A stretch of 12,864 nt of DNA, from contig CAYWJP010000019.1 in assembly GCA_964458715.1 (NCBI GenBank), positions 1 through 12,864 of the forward strand, given 5' to 3'. The DNA is from UBA2773 sp964458715 (GTDB lineage Bacteria; Patescibacteriota; Minisyncoccia; Moranbacterales; DUUL01). Numbering within the stretch: position 1 is the stretch's first letter; each line of letters begins with the position of its first letter. This document shows, one piece after another, positions 6,561-12,845 of the stretch. The notes below the pieces were generated by a model that made no database searches, was not told the origin of the DNA, and worked only from the letters and a program-made list of their open reading frames with translations. Position numbers and translations under genes: made by a program.

Positions 6561-7704
6561 ACCAAAAAAATAAAGCTTGATCATTGTTCCAAATTGGAAC
6601 ATCAATCAATCCATGAATTAAAAAGTATAAAAGAAAATAAAAAGATACTTCCCTTAAGATATTTTTAACGGGAAGTGTTTTTTTATAAATAAGATAAACC
6701 CAGGTGATTAAACCTAGAAACCCGAAAGATAGCCAAATTTGAGTCAGTAAATTGTGAGAATGAGGAACTGCCCATTGAGGATAGGGTGGAAAAAAGATTT
6801 GATTATCTAGGTATTTTTCTTGAAAATTGGATAAACCAATCCCATTAATAAAATTATGAGAGATAATTTTTTGGGTTGAAAGATAGATTGCTAGACGGGA
6901 ATCAGAAGAGTTTTGATTTAGAAAGGGATTGTAATTAATTTTATTAAGAAAAGGAGTTAAAAAAAATAAAAATAGAACAAAAACTAAAGATAAGGAAAGT
7001 ATATATTTAATAATAATATTAGGCTTAGGGAGATGTTTTTTTAGATAAATAGAAGCAACGACTATCAAAACGGTTAAAATGGCTCCGGTTGATTGAGTAA
7101 ACGACAAGGCTAGTCCTAAAAACAGGAGTAGAAACAGGTTTATTTTAAAAGCCTTGTGAGTTCGCAGAAGGACACCAGAAATTATTCCTAAAGACAAAGC
7201 GATTGCTAATTGGTTAGGAGAATCAAAAAATAATTGAATTCGATTATCAAAAGTGGTCTGTTTAACGATCCAAAAAATAATAGTTAAAAAGCTTAAAAAA
7301 ACAGAATAAACAAAATAGCAACCTAGAAATGACCAAAGTTGAAAACGAGTTTTTTGAAAGAAAAATCTAATAATTACGGTGAATAAGATAGGTAAAACAA
7401 AAAAACTTTTTAAAAGACCTAATTCTCTCGTCCAATTGTGGTTGAAATTTGTCAAGATTGAAATTATACCAAAGAGTAAAAAAATTCCGACACCTGGAAT
7501 AAGCTTACTCTGGTTGAGGTATTTCTGAAATTTTTTTAGCTTTTTTTCTTGAATAATTAAAATAAACCCTAATATTATAGAGACTGATAAAAATAAATCT
7601 AATAAATTGATGCTTCCAAAATTTTTAAACGGAAATTTAATCCGATAAATTATTGGAAGTAAAAAAGGTAAATAAATAATCTTTGAAAATATTTTTTTAA
7701 TCAT
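6544..7704 (-). CDS. O-antigen ligase/polymerase-family (Wzy_C) membrane protein, second copy in operon
   Basis: A 386-residue polytopic membrane protein of the Wzy_C/O-antigen-ligase superfamily, whose members join or polymerise lipid-linked glycans on the outer face of the membrane. It shows about ten hydrophobic segments. The large loop before the last helices has the family signature: R270 opening it, G-I-G-L-S-N-F (288-294), then P-H-S-H317-N318 and F-G-F-L-G. The C-terminal H364 and D368 sit where the family often has conserved polar residues. A stretch at 202-208 (F-T-Q-S-T-G-A) replaces the more usual S-R-G/A motif. It starts inside the stop of the previous gene (ATGA, four-base overlap), so translation is likely coupled, and it ends 17 bases within the converging propeller gene. 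Ligase versus polymerase cannot be decided. The acceptor glycan is unknown. Confidence 0.82.
   Translation of the reverse strand: MIKKIFSKIIYLPFLLPIIYRIKFPFKNFGSINLLDLFLSVSIILGFILIIQEKKLKKFQKYLNQSKLIPGVGIFLLFGIISILTNFNHNWTRELGLLKSFFVLPILFTVIIRFFFQKTRFQLWSFLGCYFVYSVFLSFLTIIFWIVKQTTFDNRIQLFFDSPNQLAIALSLGIISGVLLRTHKAFKINLFLLLFLGLALSFTQSTGAILTVLIVVASIYLKKHLPKPNIIIKYILSLSLVFVLFLFFLTPFLNKINYNPFLNQNSSDSRLAIYLSTQKIISHNFINGIGLSNFQEKYLDNQIFFPPYPQWAVPHSHNLLTQIWLSFGFLGLITWVYLIYKKTLPVKNILREVSFYFLLYFLIHGLIDVPIWNNDQALFFWFIFLF
6647..6684 (+). terminator. Probable intrinsic terminator of the VirB4 block, inside the converging gene
   Basis: ACTTCCC (6647-6653) pairs perfectly with GGGAAGT (6670-6676). The inner TTAA/TTAA can extend the stem past a one-base bulge. 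A single G and seven T (6678-6684) follow. The hairpin starts 86 bases after the stop of the last plus-strand gene, the only such GC-rich stem with a T run near that end. It lies within coding sequence of the minus-strand gene. On the minus strand the stem is followed by a less perfect U-rich stretch. Confidence 0.6.
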
Positions 7705-8936
7705 ATTGCTAGAAGACTTAAAATTAAAGGTAATAAGCGAACGGAATAGAAGGGTGTTTCAAACATTGAATGAGTTAAAATTATTATAAAAATTGTAGCA
7801 ATTAAAAGAGTTTTGTCATTAGGATGTTTAAAAAATTTTACGATAGGAGAGATTATGATTAAAAAAACAGCTAGTCCTCCCAAAAATCCAATTTCAGAAG
7901 AAAAATCTAGAAATAAATTATGAGCATAAATGGGAATTCTTTGTTCAGAAAGAGGTTGAATTTCTTCAGATAAATTGCCAATACCCACTCCGTTCCAAAA
8001 ATTGTTTTTGGTAATTTCTATTCCTGTTTTCCATAAAGTTAATCGCTCCGAAATGGAATTTTCCTGAAGATTGAAAATAGAAAAAAAACGTTGATTTATT
8101 GGGTTGGGTATCAGGAAAAATATGATAACCAAAAGGATTAATAAGATATTTGAAATATATTTTTTTCTTAAAAAACATAACCAAAAAAATAAAAAAGCCA
8201 AAATTAGACTTAGATAGCCAGCTCGAGAAAAAGTTAGCAGACTAACTGTCAAGATAACAATAGATCCGATTAAAAAACCTTTATTTTTGTTTTTTAGAAA
8301 TAAGTAAAAACCAATTGGAAAAGAAATATTTAAAAATAAACTGAAAAGATGGGGATCGGGAAATAAACCAATCGCTCTAAAGACGGTTAGTCCATTTAGA
8401 TTGACTAACCAACTATTATATTCTAAAACTACCGCCGAAAAACTTTCCCCCAAAAAGAAAGGAGCTAAACGAGCTTGAATTTCAAAAACAACCTCTAAGC
8501 CAAAAATAAATTGGGATAAAAATTGGATTAAGCCTATTATTGCTGAAATGAAAGCGGTTCCAAAAATTATTTTTAAAAATAGATTTAAGTTGGATTTTTC
8601 TTTCAAGAATGGAAAAATCACCCAGTAAAGAGGGAAGATAGAACCAAGAAATAAAATTTTTCTCCAAGCTTTAAGTGAGTCAGTAGCCCAAAAAACAGAA
8701 GCTAAAGAGAAAAGTAAGATAAAAATTAACAACCAAGCTCTAAAGCGAGGATCAATGACAATTTCTTTTCTAATCAGACCTATCAAAAACCAACTTAAAA
8801 AAATAATTGGAATAAGGACTCTTATTATTGACAGATCGATATTTAAGCTCGGATTCAAGGCAAAACTAAAAGGCACTAGGCCAATTAAGATCATTAGGCT
8901 TAAATTAATTTTGGAAAACATTCTTTTGGAAAACAT
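7701..8936 (-). CDS. O-antigen ligase/polymerase-family (Wzy_C) membrane protein, first copy in operon
   Basis: A 411-residue polytopic membrane protein of the same superfamily as its downstream neighbour. It has about eleven hydrophobic segments. The S237-R238-A-G motif after a transmembrane strand is kept. The periplasmic-type loop carries R298 (S-E-R-L-T-L-W), G-V-G-I-G-N (316-321), Y-A-H339-N340 and E-I-G-F-L-G-G. A late H389 and E393 follow. The two neighbours share only motif-level similarity, so they are old paralogues or independent members, possibly one polymerase and one ligase. The start at 8936 directly follows the stop of the glycosyltransferase gene (TAAATG). A second ATG at 8921, created by a short duplication, would give a protein five residues shorter. 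It ends with TGA, the only TGA stop in the window. Confidence 0.85.
   Translation of the reverse strand: MFSKRMFSKINLSLMILIGLVPFSFALNPSLNIDLSIIRVLIPIIFLSWFLIGLIRKEIVIDPRFRAWLLIFILLFSLASVFWATDSLKAWRKILFLGSIFPLYWVIFPFLKEKSNLNLFLKIIFGTAFISAIIGLIQFLSQFIFGLEVVFEIQARLAPFFLGESFSAVVLEYNSWLVNLNGLTVFRAIGLFPDPHLFSLFLNISFPIGFYLFLKNKNKGFLIGSIVILTVSLLTFSRAGYLSLILAFLFFWLCFLRKKYISNILLILLVIIFFLIPNPINQRFFSIFNLQENSISERLTLWKTGIEITKNNFWNGVGIGNLSEEIQPLSEQRIPIYAHNLFLDFSSEIGFLGGLAVFLIIISPIVKFFKHPNDKTLLIATIFIIILTHSMFETPFYSVRLLPLILSLLAI
8909..8936 (-). repeat. 15-base-period tandem duplication at the start of the first Wzy_C gene
   Basis: Read on the minus strand, ATGTTTTCCAAAA occurs at 8936-8924 and again at 8921-8909. 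It encodes M-F-S-K-R-M-F-S-K and so provides two in-frame start codons 15 bases apart. Only the first abuts the upstream stop codon, which favours it as the main start. Confidence 0.8.
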
Positions 8937-9716
8937 TTATTTATTTAATAGTTTTTTGGTAAAAATTAAAATTAAGTAGTGCCAGCGACTAAAATGTTTT
9001 TTGAAAAAATAATTCTGAGATTTATAATAGGCCTGTTTTTTAAAACTATTGTTATTCCAACTTTTACCATTATGATGGAGAACTGAAAAATAAGGGAAAA
9101 AAAGGCATTTCTTACCTATTTTATTTAGCCTTAGGCATAAATCTTGATCTTCAAAATACATAAAGAATTTTTCGTCAAAACCCTTGAGTTTTTGAAAAGT
9201 ATTTCTTCTAATAAAAAAGGAAGTACCTGAAACCCAATCAACCACTATGGATTTTCTATTATTCCAAGGTTTGTTTATGGAGTTTTTAAATAAAATTCTT
9301 AAAAAAGAGGTCTTTTTTCCACAAGTCCAAGGTTGAATACCTCTTCTGTTTTTTTCGATTATTTTAGTTCCGATGATTCCAATTGAGTTATCGTTTTGAA
9401 ATTTATTAATAATCAAAGAAAAATCGCTGACTAAAAGTTCGGTGTCTGGGTTTAAAAAGAAAAGGTATTGTCCTTCGGCCTTTTCAGCTCCAAGATTGCA
9501 AGCTTTTCCGAAACCCAAATTTTTTTTATTTTCAATCTTCTTTATATTAAACTTAAAGACTTCTTTCAGTTTAAGAGATCGAGCTTCATTATTGACTATT
9601 ATAATTTCAATTTTCTTAGATTGAAAATTTTTATCGACTAGTTTTTTAATAGATTTCAAACATTTTTCCAAAAAAGCTTGACTATTAAAATTGACTAGGA
9701 TGATTGAGATCTCCAT
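8937..9716 (-). CDS. GT2-family glycosyltransferase (WbbL/rhamnosyltransferase-like)
   Basis: A 259-residue GT-A-fold glycosyltransferase that transfers a sugar from a nucleotide-sugar donor to a growing surface glycan, acting at the cytoplasmic face of the membrane. The order of motifs is typical of the WbbL-like GT2 subgroup: S-I-I-L-V-N-F-N-S at the N-terminus, N-L-G-F-G-K-A-C-N (66-74), the metal/nucleotide motif N-P-D91-T, W-V-S-G-T-S-F-F-I-R-R (161-171), G-F-D-E-K-F-F-M-Y-F-E189-D190 with the presumed catalytic acid, and H214-H215 near the end. The donor-binding V-D-N-x-S motif is V-N-N-E-A here, a mild deviation. No membrane segment is obvious beyond a weakly hydrophobic C-terminal patch. 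It is first in the minus-strand operon, downstream of a good promoter, and the first Wzy_C gene follows with no gap. The sugar and acceptor are unknown. Confidence 0.9.
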   Translation of the reverse strand: MEISIILVNFNSQAFLEKCLKSIKKLVDKNFQSKKIEIIIVNNEARSLKLKEVFKFNIKKIENKKNLGFGKACNLGAEKAEGQYLFFLNPDTELLVSDFSLIINKFQNDNSIGIIGTKIIEKNRRGIQPWTCGKKTSFLRILFKNSINKPWNNRKSIVVDWVSGTSFFIRRNTFQKLKGFDEKFFMYFEDQDLCLRLNKIGKKCLFFPYFSVLHHNGKSWNNNSFKKQAYYKSQNYFFKKHFSRWHYLILIFTKKLLNK

Positions 9717-9741
9717 ATATATCTTAATTAATTATATTAAC

Positions 9742-9770
9742 AGTATAGTTTTTTAAAAAGTTTTTGTAAA
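9742..9770 (-). promoter_or_regulatory. Sigma70-like promoter of the glycan operon
   Basis: On the minus strand TTTACA (9770-9765) is followed after 17 bases by TATACT (9747-9742). Expected transcription start is near 9735, leaving a leader of about 18 bases. A perfect TATAAT also lies at 9736-9731 but has a poor -35, so it is a weaker alternative. Confidence 0.55.
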
Positions 9771-9916
9771 TTTTTCTAAAAAACTGTTTTTTAAACAATA
9801 ATTGGATTGATGATTGGTTTTTATTCAGTTAAGAAAATCGCTAGATTAAATGTTTTGGAAACTTTGGGATTTAAACATTTTTTTAGTAGAAAAGCTTGTT
9901 TAACAGTAGTTTCCTA

Positions 9917-9945
9917 TTGCGTTAGGTTATTTTTTCTGTTATATT
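9917..9945 (+). promoter_or_regulatory. Sigma70-like promoter for rpmF-nusB
   Basis: TTGCGT (9917-9922), a 17-base spacer, then TATATT (9940-9945). Transcription would start near 9952, about 126 bases before the L32 start. It lies in the 361-base divergent gap between the glycosyltransferase and rpmF; between this promoter and the minus-strand one (9771-9916) I see only AT-rich sequence with weak inverted repeats and no gene. Confidence 0.5.
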
Positions 9946-9951
9946 GAGAAT

Positions 9952-10077
9952 TGTTACAAGGTAGCGTTTTATTAAGCTAAAAAGTTAGTTTAAATTTTGT
10001 TTTTGAAAGCTAATCGTTTTTCAAAATAATCTTAATAAAAGACAACCAAGAACAATTTATTGTTATTAACCTGTATT
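9952..10077 (+). other. Untranslated leader of rpmF with two small hairpins
   Basis: TTTTGAAA (10001-10008) pairs with TTTCAAAA (10019-10026), and AACAAT (10051-10056) pairs with ATTGTT (10059-10064) just ahead of the start. Both are AT-rich and weak. No Shine-Dalgarno sequence, riboswitch pattern or leader peptide was recognised. Confidence 0.3.
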
Positions 10078-10281
10078 ATGGCTGTACCAAAACAACGACA
10101 AAATAAAAGTCGTCGAGATAGAAGAAGGGGAGGACAAAAAAAATTAGAGACAAAGTTAGTGGTAAAATGCTTAAATTGCGGAATGCCTTCATTGCCTCAT
10201 CACGCCTGTTCTCATTGCGGTTTTTATAAGGGAGAGCAAGTAATTCAAGGTACTGATTTAAAAAAGAATAAAATTAAGTAA
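10078..10281 (+). CDS. rpmF: Large-subunit ribosomal protein L32
   Basis: A 67-residue basic protein of the 50S subunit. The start M-A-V-P-K-Q-R at 10078 matches the conserved L32 N-terminus (M-A-V-P-K-x-x-x-S-K-S-R-R); a TTG six codons upstream is in frame but would add residues with no family match. The basic segment (K10-K22) contacts rRNA. A complete zinc ribbon is present: C31-x2-C34 and C44-x2-C47, so this is the zinc-bound C+ form. The length is normal to slightly long, with a Lys-rich end. nusB follows after 12 bases and is probably cotranscribed. No Shine-Dalgarno sequence is seen. Confidence 0.95.
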   Translation: MAVPKQRQNKSRRDRRRGGQKKLETKLVVKCLNCGMPSLPHHACSHCGFYKGEQVIQGTDLKKNKIK

Positions 10282-10293
10282 TCAATTTTTGAA

Positions 10294-10833
10294 ATGGGAA
10301 ATCGTCATTTGGCTAGATCTGTAGTGTTAAAAAGTTTATACGAATGGGATTTTAATAATGGAAAAATAAGAAACACCCAAGAAATAATCAATGGTAATAT
10401 TAAAGAGTTTGCTCCAAAATTAGAAGAAGACGAGTTTGTCCAACAGTTAATAGCGGGAGCGCTAAAGAAACAAAATGTCATTGATCCTATTATTGAAAAA
10501 TGTGCACCGGAGTGGCCGTTGGATCAAATTACTATTGTTGATAGAAATGTTTTGAGATTAGGCGTTTATGAGTTGATGTTTGGTAATTACGAGGAGGTTC
10601 CTCCTAAAGTAGCCATTAATGAAGCTATTGAGTTAGCTAAAACTTATGGAGGAGAGAATTCTGGTAAATTTATTAATGGTGTTTTGGGAACTGTTTATCG
10701 AGAATTAGGCGAACCTATGAAGAACGATTTTTCTAAAAATAAAGAAGTTGAACGAAAGGAAGTGAATACAAAAAAGAAGCCAGAAAAGACGGAAAAAGAT
10801 TTGAATAAAGAAAAAAGCACAGGACTAAAATAG
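10294..10833 (+). CDS. nusB: Transcription antitermination factor NusB
   Basis: An all-helical RNA-binding protein that, with NusE (S10), binds the boxA of rRNA leader transcripts and promotes antitermination. Diagnostic stretches are R-H-L-A-R-S-V-V-L-K-S-L-Y-E-W-D near the N-terminus, W-P-L-D-Q-I-T-I-V-D-R-N-V-L-R-L (74-89), Y-E-L (92-94), P-x-x-V-A-I-N-E-A-I-E-L-A-K (104-116) and S-G-K-F-I-N-G-V-L (123-131). The domain ends near residue 139. The remaining 40 residues (140-179) are a charged, Lys/Glu-rich, probably disordered tail that usual NusB proteins (about 130-150 residues) lack. It follows rpmF closely and ends with TAG. No Shine-Dalgarno sequence precedes the ATG. Confidence 0.95.
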   Translation: MGNRHLARSVVLKSLYEWDFNNGKIRNTQEIINGNIKEFAPKLEEDEFVQQLIAGALKKQNVIDPIIEKCAPEWPLDQITIVDRNVLRLGVYELMFGNYEEVPPKVAINEAIELAKTYGGENSGKFINGVLGTVYRELGEPMKNDFSKNKEVERKEVNTKKKPEKTEKDLNKEKSTGLK

Positions 10834-10886
10834 TTATGTGTTTTTAGAAATATTTTATTGATTGAAACGGTCTCCATATACAAAAA

Positions 10887-10915
10887 TTGACTTGTTTTTA
10901 TCTAATTATTAGAAT
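10887..10915 (+). promoter_or_regulatory. Strong sigma70-like promoter for rny
   Basis: TTGACT (10887-10892), exactly 17 bases, then TAGAAT (10910-10915): one mismatch to consensus in each box. Expected start is near 10922, about 110 bases before the RNase Y start codon. No convincing terminator was seen between nusB and this promoter, so some read-through from nusB is possible. Confidence 0.65.
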
Positions 10916-10916
10916 C

Positions 10917-10944
10917 GTTTTTTAAAAATAATTTTTTAAAAAAC
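10917..10944 (+). repeat. Perfect 12-base AT-rich inverted repeat at the start of the rny transcript
   Basis: GTTTTTTAAAAA (10917-10928), loop TAAT, then TTTTTAAAAAAC (10933-10944). It begins one base after the -10 box and spans the expected transcription start. Being nearly all A/T it would make a weak RNA hairpin but an easily melted or bent DNA segment. Confidence 0.7.
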
Positions 10945-11033
10945 CAATTATCTTAAAAGGGAACTAAAATATCTTTACATAATAAAATTATTAAAAAAAG
11001 TAAAAAATAGTTTTTGAGAGTATTCTTTTTAGG

Positions 11034-12575
11034 ATGTTTGGTTTTCTGACCATTATGAATCCATTATTAATTGGGGTATTGACTTTTGTTTTTGGTTCTG
11101 GAACTGGCTTTGTGGCTAGAAAATTTTATGCACGTTATCAACTTGATACGGCTGAGTCTAAAGTTGAAAAACAGTTAGAGGAAGCGAAAGTAAAGGCTAG
11201 AGAATTGCTTTTAGATGCTAAGGATAAGGCTGTTAAAGGGCTAGAGGAAGTCAAAAAAGAAGAAATAAAAAGAAGAGAAGAGTTAAGGCAAGCAGATCAA
11301 AGGCTTAATGACAAAGAAAGGAATTTAGAAAATCAACGTTCTCAAGTTGAAAAAGAAAAAAATCATATTAAACAAAAAGCACAAGAAGTTGCAAAAATTA
11401 GAGAAGGCATTTTAGAAATCAAGGAACAACGCGAAAAAGAATTAGAAAAGATTTCTAAAATGAAAAAAGAGGATGCTAAAAAAGAATTACTTAAGATTGT
11501 TGAAAAAGAAAACAAGGATGAATTAGTCAAAGCTATTTCAGAATTAGAAAAAAGTAAAAAAGATCAAATAGAAGAAGAAGCCAAGAATATTATGACTGAG
11601 GTTATGCAGAGGTATGCCGGATCTCACGTAGTGGATACTACAGCCACAACTCTTAGTATTCCTAGCGATGAAGTTAAGGGTCGAATAATTGGAAGAGAAG
11701 GGCGAAACATTAAAACTCTAGAAAATTTAATTGGGGCTGAAATTATTGTGGATGATACTCCAGAAGTGATTGTTATTTCTAGTTTTGATCCGATGCGACG
11801 AGAAATCGCTAAAAATGCTATTAACGCTTTAATTAAAGATGGACGAATTCATCCAACTAAAATTGAAGAAGCAGTGGAAATTGCCAAGAAGGAAATTAAT
11901 AAAAAGATCAAAGAGGCCGGAGAAGCTGCAGTTTATGATGTTGGTTTAACCGGAGTTGATTCTAGTTTAACTCATCTTTTGGGTAAATTACGATATCGAA
12001 CTAGTTATGGGCAAAATGTATTGTTGCATTCTTTGGAAGTAGCTCATTTAGCGGGCGCCTTAGCAGGTGAAATGGGTTTGGATGTTAATTTAGCCAAAAA
12101 GGCTGGATTATTTCATGATATTGGCAAAGCAGTTGATCATGAAATTAAAGGAACTCACGTGGAATTAGGAATTAATATTTTAAAGAAGTTTAATCAACCA
12201 GAGGAGGTCATAGAGGCGATGAGATCACATCATGAGGACTACCCGTTTAAAGATGGAATTGGGTTGTTGGTGGCAGCAGCTGATGCCTTGAGTGCTTCTA
12301 GGCCAGGGGCTCGAAAGGATACTTTAGAAAAATATCTGAAAAGGCTAGAGGAATTAGAAAGTTTAGTGATGTCATTTAGTGAAATTGAAAAATGCTATGC
12401 CATTCAAGCTGGACGAGAAATTCGAGTTTTTGTTAATCCCAAAAAAGTAGATGATTTAAAAGCGTTAAAATTGACTAAGCAAATTGCTACTAAAATTGAA
12501 GATGATTTGAAATATCCTGGAGAAATTAAAGTTAATGTCTTGCGAGAGGTTAGATCCGTAGAATACGCTAGATAA
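11034..12575 (+). CDS. rny: Ribonuclease Y, membrane-anchored endoribonuclease
   Basis: A 513-residue protein that starts bulk mRNA decay by endonucleolytic cleavage from the cytoplasmic membrane. Order of domains: N-terminal membrane anchor (about 5-28), long Lys/Glu-rich coiled coil (about 36-190), KH RNA-binding domain (about 205-260, with the G-R-E-G loop at 220-223 in I-I-G-R-E-G-R-N), and HD domain (about 325-425) with H332, the H361-D362 pair, H399-H400 and D417 as metal-ligand candidates. The C-terminal region ends in the usual L-R-E-V-R-S-V-E-Y-A-R. Length matches the family. The ATG at 11034 gives a full anchor; a second at 11055 is possible. AGG touches the ATG, too close to act as a normal ribosome site. 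It has its own promoter, and a probable HU gene follows after 270 bases. Confidence 0.97.
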   Translation: MFGFLTIMNPLLIGVLTFVFGSGTGFVARKFYARYQLDTAESKVEKQLEEAKVKARELLLDAKDKAVKGLEEVKKEEIKRREELRQADQRLNDKERNLENQRSQVEKEKNHIKQKAQEVAKIREGILEIKEQREKELEKISKMKKEDAKKELLKIVEKENKDELVKAISELEKSKKDQIEEEAKNIMTEVMQRYAGSHVVDTTATTLSIPSDEVKGRIIGREGRNIKTLENLIGAEIIVDDTPEVIVISSFDPMRREIAKNAINALIKDGRIHPTKIEEAVEIAKKEINKKIKEAGEAAVYDVGLTGVDSSLTHLLGKLRYRTSYGQNVLLHSLEVAHLAGALAGEMGLDVNLAKKAGLFHDIGKAVDHEIKGTHVELGINILKKFNQPEEVIEAMRSHHEDYPFKDGIGLLVAAADALSASRPGARKDTLEKYLKRLEELESLVMSFSEIEKCYAIQAGREIRVFVNPKKVDDLKALKLTKQIATKIEDDLKYPGEIKVNVLREVRSVEYAR

Positions 12576-12651
12576 AGCCAAAATACAGGGATTTTTAAAA
12601 AGTCAAAGTTAGCTTAAAAAATTTCAAAAGCGGTTAAATAAGCACAAAACC

Positions 12652-12681
12652 TTGCATTGTTTCTAGAAAGTGTATTAGAAT
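12652..12681 (+). promoter_or_regulatory. Sigma70-like promoter for the HU-like gene
   Basis: TTGCAT (12652-12657), 18 bases, then TAGAAT (12676-12681), the same -10 as in the rny promoter. Expected start near 12688, giving a leader of about 158 bases. Confidence 0.5.
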
Positions 12682-12755
12682 GAGACTATCAATTGAATAA
12701 ATCTTCGTGGCAGAAGAATTCAGAAAAGAAAAAGGGTCGATAAAAATTAAAAAAA

Positions 12756-12810
12756 GGGACTATTCTCGAATAAGTTTTTGTAACAAAAAAGATATTCGGG
12801 GATAGTTCCC
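12756..12810 (+). promoter_or_regulatory. Long stem-loop in the leader of the HU-like gene
   Basis: The 5' arm (12756-12772, GGGACTATTCTCGAATA) pairs with the 3' arm (12793-12810, TATTCGGGGATAGTTCCC) over 17 pairs with one bulged T and two G-U pairs. The 20-base loop can form a further six-pair hairpin (TTTTTG/CAAAAA around TAA). No T run follows on the plus strand. On the minus strand the stem is followed at once by seven T, so it has the form of an intrinsic terminator for transcription coming from the right. Confidence 0.75.
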
Positions 12811-12831
12811 TAAAATAAAATGAACAATAGC

Positions 12832-12841
12832 AGGGAGGTGA
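12832..12841 (+). promoter_or_regulatory. Strong Shine-Dalgarno sequence of the HU-like gene
   Basis: AGGGAGGTGA lies with seven bases between GGAGG and the ATG at 12846. It is the only start in the window with a full anti-Shine-Dalgarno match, and it fixes the start codon of the last gene. Confidence 0.9.
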
Positions 12842-12845
12842 CAAC

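Noticed and set aside
6585..6601. Perfect palindrome TGTTCCAAATTGGAACA near the convergent gene ends, considered as a terminator or operator
   Set aside because: It has no adjacent T run on either strand (the nearest on the minus strand is over ten bases away) and is explained by coding for I-W-N-N in the Wzy_C protein.
7701..7703. Possible TGA recoding (genetic code 25)
   Set aside because: This TGA ends the Wzy_C frame at a normal family length and forms a classical ATGA overlap; no in-frame TGA interrupts any recognised protein here, so code 11 fits.
9747..9785. Inverted repeat AGTTTTTTA/TAAAAAACT upstream of the glycan operon
   Set aside because: Only A/T-rich nine-base arms with a long loop; such repeats arise by chance in sequence of this composition, and the segment is better explained by the minus-strand promoter.
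9847..9880. AAATGTTT/AAACATTT inverted repeat followed by a T run, considered as a plus-strand terminator
   Set aside because: No gene ends upstream on the plus strand and the stem has only one G-C pair per arm side, too weak for a terminator.
10060..10077. TTG-initiated extension of L32 by six residues
   Set aside because: The conserved L32 N-terminus M-A-V-P-K begins exactly at 10078; the added residues match nothing in the family and overlap a small leader hairpin.
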